Assembly: GCF_012849375.1 (NCBI RefSeq)
Contig: NZ_CP051684.1
Coordinates: 3,162,001 to 3,226,000 of the forward strand
Source of the DNA: Duganella dendranthematis
GTDB taxonomy: Bacteria > Pseudomonadota > Gammaproteobacteria > Burkholderiales > Burkholderiaceae_D
Direction of reading: 5' to 3'
DNA length: 64,000 nt
Shown here: in pieces, positions 1 to 7,415 of the stretch
How the letters are laid out: every line of letters begins with the position of its first letter
Position numbering within the stretch: position 1 is the stretch's first letter
The notes under the pieces: model-generated
Told to the model about the DNA's origin: nothing
Databases searched by the model: none
What the model saw: the letters and a program-made list of their open reading frames with translations, nothing else
Translations under genes and position numbers: made by a program

Positions 1-1901
1 AAGCCATCGACGTAGTCTTCCAGTTCCGGATGGCCCATCTGGCGGTAGATCGCGGTGCGCCAGTTGCGGCCATAGCCGAGCGAGGCGCGGTAGTCCATGT
101 CGATCACGATGTAACCCTTCTGCACCAGCAGGTTGTGGAACATCTGCTCGCGGAAGTAGACCGGGTAGCGCTTGGTGACGTTTTGCAGGTAGCCGGCGCC
201 GTGCACGAACATCACGACCGGATATTTTTTGCCCGCTTCCAGCGTGGCCGGGCGATACAGCTTGGCCCATACCGGATCGGCGCCGTGGGTCGATGGCACC
301 GGCACGATTTGCGGCTCGATCCATTCACGCGCCTTGTAGTCGGCGGTGCGGGTGTCGGTCAGCTGGGTGACGGCGCCGCCGCTGCTGCTGACGGTGCCGA
401 TCTGCGTCGGCATGTAGGCGGTGGAGTAGCGCACCAGCAGCTTGCGGCCGTCCGGCGACAGTGCGAAGCTCTCCACGCCGCCCAGCGACGTCAGCTCCTT
501 CAGCGCGCCGTCTTTGGTGTTGGTCGAGCAGACCTCATAGGTGCCAGGCAGTTTCGGATTGCACATGAAGTAGGCGGTCTGGCCGTCGCCCGACCAGGTG
601 ACATTGGACTCTTCCCATTTGCCCGAGGTGAGCGCGCGCGCCTTGCCGTCGGCGGTGCGCAGGTACAGGTGCGCGTAGCCGCTTTCTTCCGATTCGTACC
701 ACAGCGTGCTGTTGTCCGGCTGCCAGCCAAAGTCGTTGCCGCGGTTGTTGACCCAGGCGGCGTCGCTCAGGCGGTGCAGCGGTTGCAGCCTGGCGGCGCC
801 GAGGTCGACGGCGGCGATCCAGCGATCCTTGTTGTCGATGGCTTGCGCCAGTACGGCCACGCGCGCGCCGTTGGCGCTCCAGCGGATCGAGTCTTCGCGG
901 CCCTCGAAACGCACGGCGCGGTTGCCTTTGATCGGATCGAGTTTCTGTGCGACGCGCATCGCGGCCAGCGGATCTTCCTTGATGCCAGGCAGGTCGTCCA
1001 ACGACAGCTCGGTCACTTTGCGGGTGGCGACTTCAATCAGTTTCAGTTGATGCGCCAGCGGGCCGGCTTCGCTGACGCGCTTGCGCTCTTCGTCGGTTTC
1101 TTCGTAGCCGGATTCGGTGACGTATTTCGGCAGTTTGCCGATGCGGCGCTTGTCGCCATCCTTGGCGGCGGTGACCACCAGCATGTAGCGGCCGTCCGGC
1201 GACAGCGAGCTGGTTTCGATGGTGACCTTGTCGCCCAGGTAGATCGGCAGCGGCGCGCGGGTGGCGTCGGCGGCGCGGTCGGTGTTGCGCTGGTCGCGGG
1301 TGTCGTCCTTGTCCTTCTTCAGTTGCGCCAGCGTGGTGATGAGGCGCAGTTGCATGTCGCGGCGGAAGTCGGCGTCGGGGGCGGCGTCCGGGTCTTTGGC
1401 GGTGCGCAGCAGCGCCACCGGCGACACCAGGCGTTCGCTGCGGCTCCAGCTGAACCAGTCGCTGCCCACGCGGAACTGCACGTGGTTGCCATCGGCGGCG
1501 TATTGGGCGTCGGAGGCCGCCGTGGTGCCGCGCACGATCTGCGTCAGCGCACCGGTTTTCAGGTCGCGTTCAAACAGGTCGCCGTTGCGCAGCAGGACGG
1601 CGCGGGTGCGTTCGCGGTTGTAGACCGGGTCGGCGCTATCGAGGTTGGCCAGCTGTTTTTCTTCCACCAGCTTGGCGGCGCTGCCGGCGATCTGGTAGGT
1701 GTCGCGCGGGGCGGAGGCGTTGCGTTTTTGCTTGAAGTAGACCTGGCGGCTGTCCCAGCCCCACCAGGCGGATTCCACCGGGTTGCCGATCCAGTCCGGA
1801 TTGGCCATGGCTTGATCGAGGGTGATGGGCGTTGGTGCAGCGTTGACGGCAGCGGCGTGGGCCGCAATGGCGGTGGCCAGAAGTGGCAATACAAAACGCA
1901 T
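1..1901 (-). CDS. S9 family serine peptidase (DPP IV-like), 3' end beyond the window
   Basis: Secreted dipeptidyl- or oligopeptidase that would release short peptides from proline-containing substrates in the periplasm. The frame starts at the ATG at 1901-1899, followed by a typical signal peptide (MRFVLPLLATAIAAHAAA), and runs 633 codons to the window edge without a stop. The body reads as a beta-propeller with repeated 'SPDG' and 'SADG' type blades, then enters the alpha/beta-hydrolase domain with the family sequences KYPVVMFVHGAGYLQ and GYIVIDMDYRASLGYGRNWR. The catalytic Ser-Asp-His triad should lie beyond position 1, so activity cannot be judged. It is the last gene of a minus-strand run, 72 bases downstream of the MFS gene. 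The antisense strand is also open for 625 codons, but that frame has no family features. Confidence 0.9.
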   Translation of the reverse strand, partial: MRFVLPLLATAIAAHAAAVNAAPTPITLDQAMANPDWIGNPVESAWWGWDSRQVYFKQKRNASAPRDTYQIAGSAAKLVEEKQLANLDSADPVYNRERTRAVLLRNGDLFERDLKTGALTQIVRGTTAASDAQYAADGNHVQFRVGSDWFSWSRSERLVSPVALLRTAKDPDAAPDADFRRDMQLRLITTLAQLKKDKDDTRDQRNTDRAADATRAPLPIYLGDKVTIETSSLSPDGRYMLVVTAAKDGDKRRIGKLPKYVTESGYEETDEERKRVSEAGPLAHQLKLIEVATRKVTELSLDDLPGIKEDPLAAMRVAQKLDPIKGNRAVRFEGREDSIRWSANGARVAVLAQAIDNKDRWIAAVDLGAARLQPLHRLSDAAWVNNRGNDFGWQPDNSTLWYESEESGYAHLYLRTADGKARALTSGKWEESNVTWSGDGQTAYFMCNPKLPGTYEVCSTNTKDGALKELTSLGGVESFALSPDGRKLLVRYSTAYMPTQIGTVSSSGGAVTQLTDTRTADYKAREWIEPQIVPVPSTHGADPVWAKLYRPATLEAGKKYPVVMFVHGAGYLQNVTKRYPVYFREQMFHNLLVQKGYIVIDMDYRASLGYGRNWRTAIYRQMGHPELEDYVDG

Positions 1902-1973
1902 CGATAGTTTCGCTTGTAGGTTGGGTGAACGGGAGCGCCGGATCGCAGCGCCTCCCAGATTCTAGCCCATGCG

Positions 1974-3434
1974 CTAGCTGCGGGCCATCTTGTCGGTTTG
2001 GCCACGACCGGTGTTCGGATCGCCGTGGCGCGGTGCGAAGCGCAATGCCAGCAGCAGGATGGCGCCGGCCGCCAGATACAGGACGATTAGCGCGGCCAGC
2101 ATGGCAGCGCTGTCGCCCCAGGCCAGCAGGCGTTCACTGAGCGGTGGGCCGAAAGCGCCGCCCAGCAGGCCAAAGCTGCCGATCAGCGCAATGCCGGTGG
2201 CGGCGCGGCGCCGATTCAACATGCCGGTGACGATAGAGATCAGCAGCGGCGAGGCGGCGGCGATGCCCATCGAGGCCAGCGTGAGGCCGGCCAGCGACCA
2301 GGTGAGGCGATTGTCGGCCGCGATAGCCAGTCCGAGGCCACCGGCCGCTAGCACCATGCAGGCGATGAAGTGGCCGCGCCGTTCGCGCCGGCGGTCGGAG
2401 TCGTAGCCGATCAGGATCATGCCGATCACGCCGGCCAGGTTGGGGATGGCGGCCAGCAGGCCAAGCTGCATATGGCTGCCGGCGCCCCAGCGCTGCATCA
2501 GCGTCGGCGACCAGAAGATCAGTGCGTAGCTGGCGCCCATCAGCAGCAGGTTGGTCACGGCCAGCAGCGCGATGGTGGGCTGGCGCAGCAGCGACCAAAT
2601 GGTGACGAAGGCGGATGGCGGCTCGGCGTCGGTATCGTCCGAGGCGCTGATGCTCGCGGCGCTGTTGCGGGCGTCCTGCGCGTACGGGGCGTGGGCATGG
2701 CCGTCGTCGCCGGTGGCGGCGTTGAGCATCGCTTCGTCGCGCTCCAGATCCTGTTCGATCATCTGCTGTTCAAACGATGACAGCCAGCGCGCGTCTTCCG
2801 GCTTGTCGTCGAGGTAGACGTAGGCGAAAACGCCGAGCAGCACGGCCGGCAGGCCTTGCAGCACCAGCAGCCATTGCCAGCCTTGCAGGCCGCCATATTG
2901 GTGCATGTATTGCAGCGTGGCGCCGCACAGCGGTCCGGCAGCGACGCCGGCCAGCAGCGCGGCCGAGGCGAAGAGGGCGATCACGCGCGCGCGCCGCGCC
3001 GCCGGATACCAGTAGGTCAGGTAGAGAATCACGCCGGGGAAGAAGCCGGCTTCAAACACGCCAAGCAGGAAACGGATTACGTAAAACTCGACCGGCTCGC
3101 GCACGAAGGCGCCGGCAGCGGCGGTCACGCCCCAGCACAGCATGATGCGCAGCAGCGTTTTGCGGGCGCCGATTTTTTCCAGCAGCAGGTTGCTGGGGAT
3201 CTCGCACAGACAGTAGCCGATGAAGAAGATGCCCACGCCCCAGGCGTAGGTCTGGTTGCTGAAATCGAGGTCGGCGCCCATTTGCAGCTTGGCGTAGCTG
3301 ACGTTGACGCGGTCCAGGTAGGCCACCGCGTAGCACAGCATCAGCAACGGCAGCAGGCGCCAGCTGACTTTGCGGTAGATGGCGTTCATGCCGGCAGCGC
3401 CGCGCAGGTGCAGGATTTTGGCGCCGTGGCTCAT
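1974..3434 (-). CDS. MFS transporter, anion:cation symporter (ACS) type
   Basis: Twelve-helix inner-membrane permease, 486 residues, of the ACS branch that takes up organic anions such as hexuronates, phthalate and hydroxyphenylacetate. The first helix carries the hallmark CYAVAYLDRVNVSYA, and the loop after helix 2 has the FFIGYCLCEIPSNLLLEKIGAR signature of this branch in positions about 70-92. A hydrophilic central loop at about residues 205-275 is longer and more Ala/Asp-rich than usual. Its ATG at 3434 overlaps the stop of the upstream AraC-type gene by four bases (ATGA), so the two are translationally coupled and the regulator probably controls uptake of this permease's substrate. The substrate cannot be read from the sequence. 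Confidence 0.9.
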   Translation of the reverse strand: MSHGAKILHLRGAAGMNAIYRKVSWRLLPLLMLCYAVAYLDRVNVSYAKLQMGADLDFSNQTYAWGVGIFFIGYCLCEIPSNLLLEKIGARKTLLRIMLCWGVTAAAGAFVREPVEFYVIRFLLGVFEAGFFPGVILYLTYWYPAARRARVIALFASAALLAGVAAGPLCGATLQYMHQYGGLQGWQWLLVLQGLPAVLLGVFAYVYLDDKPEDARWLSSFEQQMIEQDLERDEAMLNAATGDDGHAHAPYAQDARNSAASISASDDTDAEPPSAFVTIWSLLRQPTIALLAVTNLLLMGASYALIFWSPTLMQRWGAGSHMQLGLLAAIPNLAGVIGMILIGYDSDRRRERRGHFIACMVLAAGGLGLAIAADNRLTWSLAGLTLASMGIAAASPLLISIVTGMLNRRRAATGIALIGSFGLLGGAFGPPLSERLLAWGDSAAMLAALIVLYLAAGAILLLALRFAPRHGDPNTGRGQTDKMARS

Positions 3435-4504
3435 GTGAGTGCCTCTTGCGATTTTTGTTCAACCTTCCAATGCGGCCGGCGCGCGCGCAGCGTGAAGCGT
3501 TCGCGGTAGACGCTGGGATTCATTCCGGTGGCCTGCTGGAACAGGCGGCGGAACGAGCCGGCGTCCGCATAGCCGCAGGCGGAGGCGATGGTGTGGAAGT
3601 TGTGCAGCGAGACTTCCATCATCACCTTGGCGCGCTCCACGCGCAGCTTGTGCAGATACTCCAGCGGCGTCATGCCGACCGCCTGGCGGAAGTGGCGCAG
3701 CAGCGTGCGTTCGCTGGTGGCGGCGGCTTCGGCCAGCGCCTGCAGGTTGTACGGCTGTTCCAGATTGGTTTGCAGCCATTGGGTGGCGCGGTACACCGGG
3801 CTGTCGGAAGTGGGCGTCAGCCATACGCCGCTTAGTTCGGAGGTGATCTGCTGGCGGCGCTGCTGGTATTGCAGCACTTGCAGGCAGCCTTCCATCAGGT
3901 CGGGGTCGAGCAGGCGGCCCAGCAGGGCGGCGATGAATTCGGTTTGCAGGCCGGGCGCGACGCAAGTCGATACGCGTTCGTGGAAGGACATCGGTTCGTC
4001 GGTGTCGAAGTCGCCTTCGGGGAAGTGCAGTTTCATCCACGATTGATAGGCCCAAGGCGGCGCGCACGGGGCGCCGGTCAGCAAGCCTAGACGCGCCGGG
4101 AACACCATGCCGGTGAAGCAGGCGGCAATCAGGCCGCCGTGCAGCGCGTGGTCGTGCAGCAGTTGCAGCACGTCGGGATGGCGCTCGGCGATGTCGCCCA
4201 GGTGTGGCGCGTTGCGCGCGGCCAGGCCGGGCACCACGATCAGCGTGCGGTTCGGCGGCAGTGCTTGCGGCGCCAGTTTCTGCATGCCGGCCATGGCGTC
4301 GGCGTTGAGCGGTGATGGGATGCCGGGTGGGGTGATCACACGCCACGTCAGCGGCGCCGGCAAGTGGGGTTTGCGCAGTTGTAGTATCCCTGCCGCCACA
4401 TTCAGCACATCGATGGCGGCAAATAAATTACCCGGCATCGCTTCCGGTAGCCATAGCAGCTGCACGTCAAGTGGTGCGAGGTCGGTGGCGGGATTGGTCT
4501 GCAT
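3431..4504 (-). CDS. GlxA family transcriptional regulator (DJ-1/PfpI + AraC HTH)
   Basis: Cytoplasmic one-component regulator of 357 residues. The N-terminal part (about 10-190) is a DJ-1/PfpI-like amidotransferase fold used as a sensor domain. The C-terminal 100 residues are an AraC/XylS double helix-turn-helix with the recognisable stretches SERTLLRHFRQAVGMTPLEYL and IASACGYADAGSFRRLFQQATG. The first ATG is at 4504; an upstream TTG at 4540 would add 12 residues but is a weaker start. Neither has a strong ribosome site. It overlaps the MFS permease start by four bases, so it is probably the local regulator of that permease. The 128-base gap to the divergent M20 gene must hold promoters for both directions. 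Confidence 0.9.
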   Translation of the reverse strand: MQTNPATDLAPLDVQLLWLPEAMPGNLFAAIDVLNVAAGILQLRKPHLPAPLTWRVITPPGIPSPLNADAMAGMQKLAPQALPPNRTLIVVPGLAARNAPHLGDIAERHPDVLQLLHDHALHGGLIAACFTGMVFPARLGLLTGAPCAPPWAYQSWMKLHFPEGDFDTDEPMSFHERVSTCVAPGLQTEFIAALLGRLLDPDLMEGCLQVLQYQQRRQQITSELSGVWLTPTSDSPVYRATQWLQTNLEQPYNLQALAEAAATSERTLLRHFRQAVGMTPLEYLHKLRVERAKVMMEVSLHNFHTIASACGYADAGSFRRLFQQATGMNPSVYRERFTLRARRPHWKVEQKSQEALT

Positions 4505-4632
4505 ATTGGCGATATTAGCTGCACGATATTGCTTAGGCAAGCTTTAGAATCGTTCGCAAGAAATCAAAACAACAGTGTCCGAAAAGGGCAACGCAAGGTC
4601 GCGTTGCGCACCAATCTGGCGCACTTTTTTAC

Positions 4633-6105
4633 ATGGATTTTCATTTTATGTTGAAGCGACTTTTGTATGCCGCACTTATGGCTATCGCTGTGATTGTCGC
4701 GGCGGTGGCGTGGAATACCTGGCGGCTGACGTCGCGCCAACTTACGGTGACGCCGGCCGCGCCGCTGGCGCTGGAGCGCGATGCCGTGGCGGCGCGGCTG
4801 GCCGGTGCGCTGAAGTTCCGCACAATTTCCGATGCGGCGTCCGGCGATGTCAATGCAGAGGAGTTTGAGCGCATGCAGGCATACCTGGCGCAGGCGTTCC
4901 CGCGCATGCATGCGGCGCTGAAGCGCGAGATGATCGGCCACAGCATGCTGTTCACGTGGCAGGGCAGCGATGCGCAGGCCAAGCCGGTGATGTGGCTGGC
5001 GCACCAGGATGTGGTGCCGGTGGCGCCGGGTACGGAAGCCAACTGGCAGCAGCCGCCGTTCGACGGTGTGGTGAAGGACGGCTTTGTATGGGGCCGCGGC
5101 TCGTGGGATGACAAAGGCAGCCTGGTGGCGCAGATGGAGGCGGTGGAGTATTTGCTGGCGTCGGGCTATCAGCCGCGCGCCACGATTTATTTCGGCTTTG
5201 GCGCGGACGAGGAAGTCGGCGGCCGTCGCGGCGCTGTGGAGATTGCGCGGCTGCTGAAGTCGCGCGGCGTGCAGCTGGACTATGTGCTGGATGAGGGCAT
5301 GCTGGTCACCGAGGGCATCATGGCCGGCGTCAGCAAGCCGGTGGCGCTGATCGGGGTGGCGGAGAAGGGCTATGCCAGCGTGAATCTGCAAGTGACCACG
5401 GCGCCGGGCCATTCGTCGATGCCGCCGCAGCGGACCGCGATCGGCATGATGAGCGCCGCGCTGACAGACCTGGAGCATCACCAGATGCCGGCCGAATTAA
5501 GTGGCGTGGCGCGCGATGCTTTCGACACCATCGCACCGGAGATGCACGGCATGAACCGGGTGGCGCTATCCAACCTGTGGCTGTTCGGGCCTGTGGTGAA
5601 GAAGCAGCTGGAGCAGGCGGCCGGCACCAACGCCATGCTGCGCACCACCACCGCGCTGACGGTGGTCCATGCGGGGAACAAGGACAATGTGCTGCCGGGC
5701 CGCGCCGATGCGGTGGTCAATTTCCGCATTCGTCCCGGCGATACGGTGGGCGGCGTGATGGAGCACGTCAAGCAGGCCGTCAATAACGATGCGGTGCATG
5801 CGCAGCTGGATGCTGGGGCGTCCGAGCCGTCGCGTATTTCGCCGATCGAGTCGGCGCAGTACGCGCTGATCAACCGCACCATTCGCGAGGTGTTCAGCGA
5901 TGCAGCGGTGGCGCCGGGGATTGTGATCGGCGCCACCGATTCGCGCCATTACAAGGATGTGAGCGAGCATCTGTACCGTTTCTCGCCGGTGCGCGCCGGG
6001 CCGGATGATCTGCCGCGCTTCCACGGCACCAATGAACGCATCGGCATCGATAACTATCTGGAAGCGGTCCGCTTCTATGTGCAACTGGCCAGGAACGGTA
6101 AATGA
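4633..6105 (+). CDS. M20 family metallopeptidase with N-terminal membrane anchor
   Basis: Predicted zinc carboxypeptidase/aminoacylase of 490 residues in the PM20D1/CPS1-like branch. An uncleaved hydrophobic segment at about residues 6-25 anchors it to the inner membrane with the enzyme outside. Metal-site motifs are in order: AHQDVVPV (HxD), GRGSWDDKG (bridging Asp), GADEEVGG (catalytic Glu and ligand Glu) and the C-terminal TDSRHYK histidine. The dimerisation ('lid') domain lies between, around GHSSMPP. The ATG at 4633 is followed by a second in-frame ATG at 4648 (MLKRLL), which is an equally good start. Its stop overlaps the start of the next M20 gene by four bases (ATGA), so the two form an operon. 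Confidence 0.92.
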   Translation: MDFHFMLKRLLYAALMAIAVIVAAVAWNTWRLTSRQLTVTPAAPLALERDAVAARLAGALKFRTISDAASGDVNAEEFERMQAYLAQAFPRMHAALKREMIGHSMLFTWQGSDAQAKPVMWLAHQDVVPVAPGTEANWQQPPFDGVVKDGFVWGRGSWDDKGSLVAQMEAVEYLLASGYQPRATIYFGFGADEEVGGRRGAVEIARLLKSRGVQLDYVLDEGMLVTEGIMAGVSKPVALIGVAEKGYASVNLQVTTAPGHSSMPPQRTAIGMMSAALTDLEHHQMPAELSGVARDAFDTIAPEMHGMNRVALSNLWLFGPVVKKQLEQAAGTNAMLRTTTALTVVHAGNKDNVLPGRADAVVNFRIRPGDTVGGVMEHVKQAVNNDAVHAQLDAGASEPSRISPIESAQYALINRTIREVFSDAAVAPGIVIGATDSRHYKDVSEHLYRFSPVRAGPDDLPRFHGTNERIGIDNYLEAVRFYVQLARNGK

Positions 6106-7298
6106 AGAAGCTGATACTCGCGGTGGTGTTGGGTGGCGTTCTGCATGGTGCGATGGCGGCCGATCAGGGCTTGCTGGAGGCGGCGCGCACACAGCAGGCC
6201 CCGTTGCTGGCGACGCTCAAGGAGCTGGTACTGATCGAATCGGGCAGCAGCGATACGGCCGGCGTGGCGCGCGTGGCCGATGTCAGCGCGCGGCGGCTGA
6301 CGGCGCTGGGTGCGGCGGTGGAGCGCAAGGATGGTATCGTCACCGGCCGCTTCACCGGCAAGGGCAGCAAGCGGCTGATGCTGATCGCGCATATGGATAC
6401 GGTGTACCAGCCGGGCATCCTGGCCACGCAGCAGTATCACGTGGACGGCAACCGCGTGTATGGTCCCGGCATTGCCGACGACAAAAGCGGCATCGCGCTG
6501 ATTCTGCACACCATCGAAATGCTGCATGCGCGCGGCTGGCGCGACTATGCGCAGCTGACCGTGATCTTTAATCCGGATGAGGAAGTCGGTTCGCGCGCGT
6601 CCGGCGAGTGGATCGCCACGCAGGCGGCGCAGCATGATTTTGTGTTTTCCTGCGAGCCGAATGGCGCACAGATGGAGGGCATTCTGCTGAGCGCCAGCGG
6701 CATCGCCACCGCGACCATGACGGTGCAGGGCCGCGCCGCGCATGCTGGCGTGGCGCCGAAGGTTGGCCGCAATGCGCTGATCGAGCTGTCGCACCAGCTG
6801 CTGCAAACGCAGGATATCAATGTGCCCGGCGCGCAGCTGAACTGGACGCGCGCCAATGCCGGCCTGGTGACCAATCAGATTCCCGCCAGCGCTACCGCGC
6901 AGGGTGACGTGCGCTTGAGCGCGGCCGATGGTGCGCAGCGCTTGCAGCAGGCACTCAGCGAGAAGGTGGCCAAGCCGCTGGTGGCGGATACCGTCACCAC
7001 GGTGGCGATCGAGCAGGGACGGCCGCCGTTCATCGCTACCGATGCGGCGCGCGCGTGGGCGGCCAGGGCGCAGGCCATTTACGGTGAGATCGACCGCAAG
7101 CTGGCGCTGTATCCCGGCACCGGCGGCGGCACCGACGCCGGCTACGCCAGCCGATCCGGCAAGGCCATTGTACTGGAGGCGTTTGGCCTGGCCGGCGATG
7201 GCGTGCATGGCAAGGATGAATACATCACCATCGATTCGATTGTGCCGCGACTGTATCTGCTCAGCCGCATGATGCAGGAAGCAGGCGCCTCTCGGTAA
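6102..7298 (+). CDS. M20/M25/M40 family metallopeptidase (glutamate carboxypeptidase-like)
   Basis: Periplasmic zinc exopeptidase of 398 residues related to carboxypeptidase G2. A cleavable signal peptide (MKKLILAVVLGGVLHGAMA, cut before ADQ) exports it. The zinc-site motifs are intact: AHMDTVY, GIADDKSG, NPDEEVGS and the late histidine in GDGVHGKDEY. The dimerisation domain is marked by GRAAHAGVAPKVGRNA. It is translationally coupled to the anchored M20 peptidase upstream and is followed after 117 bases by a TonB-dependent receptor, so the three probably serve peptide or acyl-amino-acid scavenging. The exact substrate is not visible. Confidence 0.92.
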   Translation: MKKLILAVVLGGVLHGAMAADQGLLEAARTQQAPLLATLKELVLIESGSSDTAGVARVADVSARRLTALGAAVERKDGIVTGRFTGKGSKRLMLIAHMDTVYQPGILATQQYHVDGNRVYGPGIADDKSGIALILHTIEMLHARGWRDYAQLTVIFNPDEEVGSRASGEWIATQAAQHDFVFSCEPNGAQMEGILLSASGIATATMTVQGRAAHAGVAPKVGRNALIELSHQLLQTQDINVPGAQLNWTRANAGLVTNQIPASATAQGDVRLSAADGAQRLQQALSEKVAKPLVADTVTTVAIEQGRPPFIATDAARAWAARAQAIYGEIDRKLALYPGTGGGTDAGYASRSGKAIVLEAFGLAGDGVHGKDEYITIDSIVPRLYLLSRMMQEAGASR

Positions 7299-7415
7299 AT
7301 TCTCAGTAAGGCTTCACCACTCAGTACCACCAACAGCAGCCACGTACCGGACGGCCTCCAAGCCGCCCGGCGGGGACTGCTGCATTCTAAAAAAAATCAA
7401 TCAAAGGGAGTAGGC

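Noticed and set aside
30..1907. Long plus-strand open frame of 625 codons opposite the first S9 peptidase
   Set aside because: It is antisense to a frame with a signal peptide and clear S9 motifs; its own translation is rich in Val, Ala, His and Arg with no domain, a common product of GC-rich codon bias.
7299..7415. Terminator or riboswitch before the TonB receptor gene
   Set aside because: Only weak GC-rich pairings without a U-tract are visible, and nothing matches a cobalamin or other riboswitch core in 117 bases.
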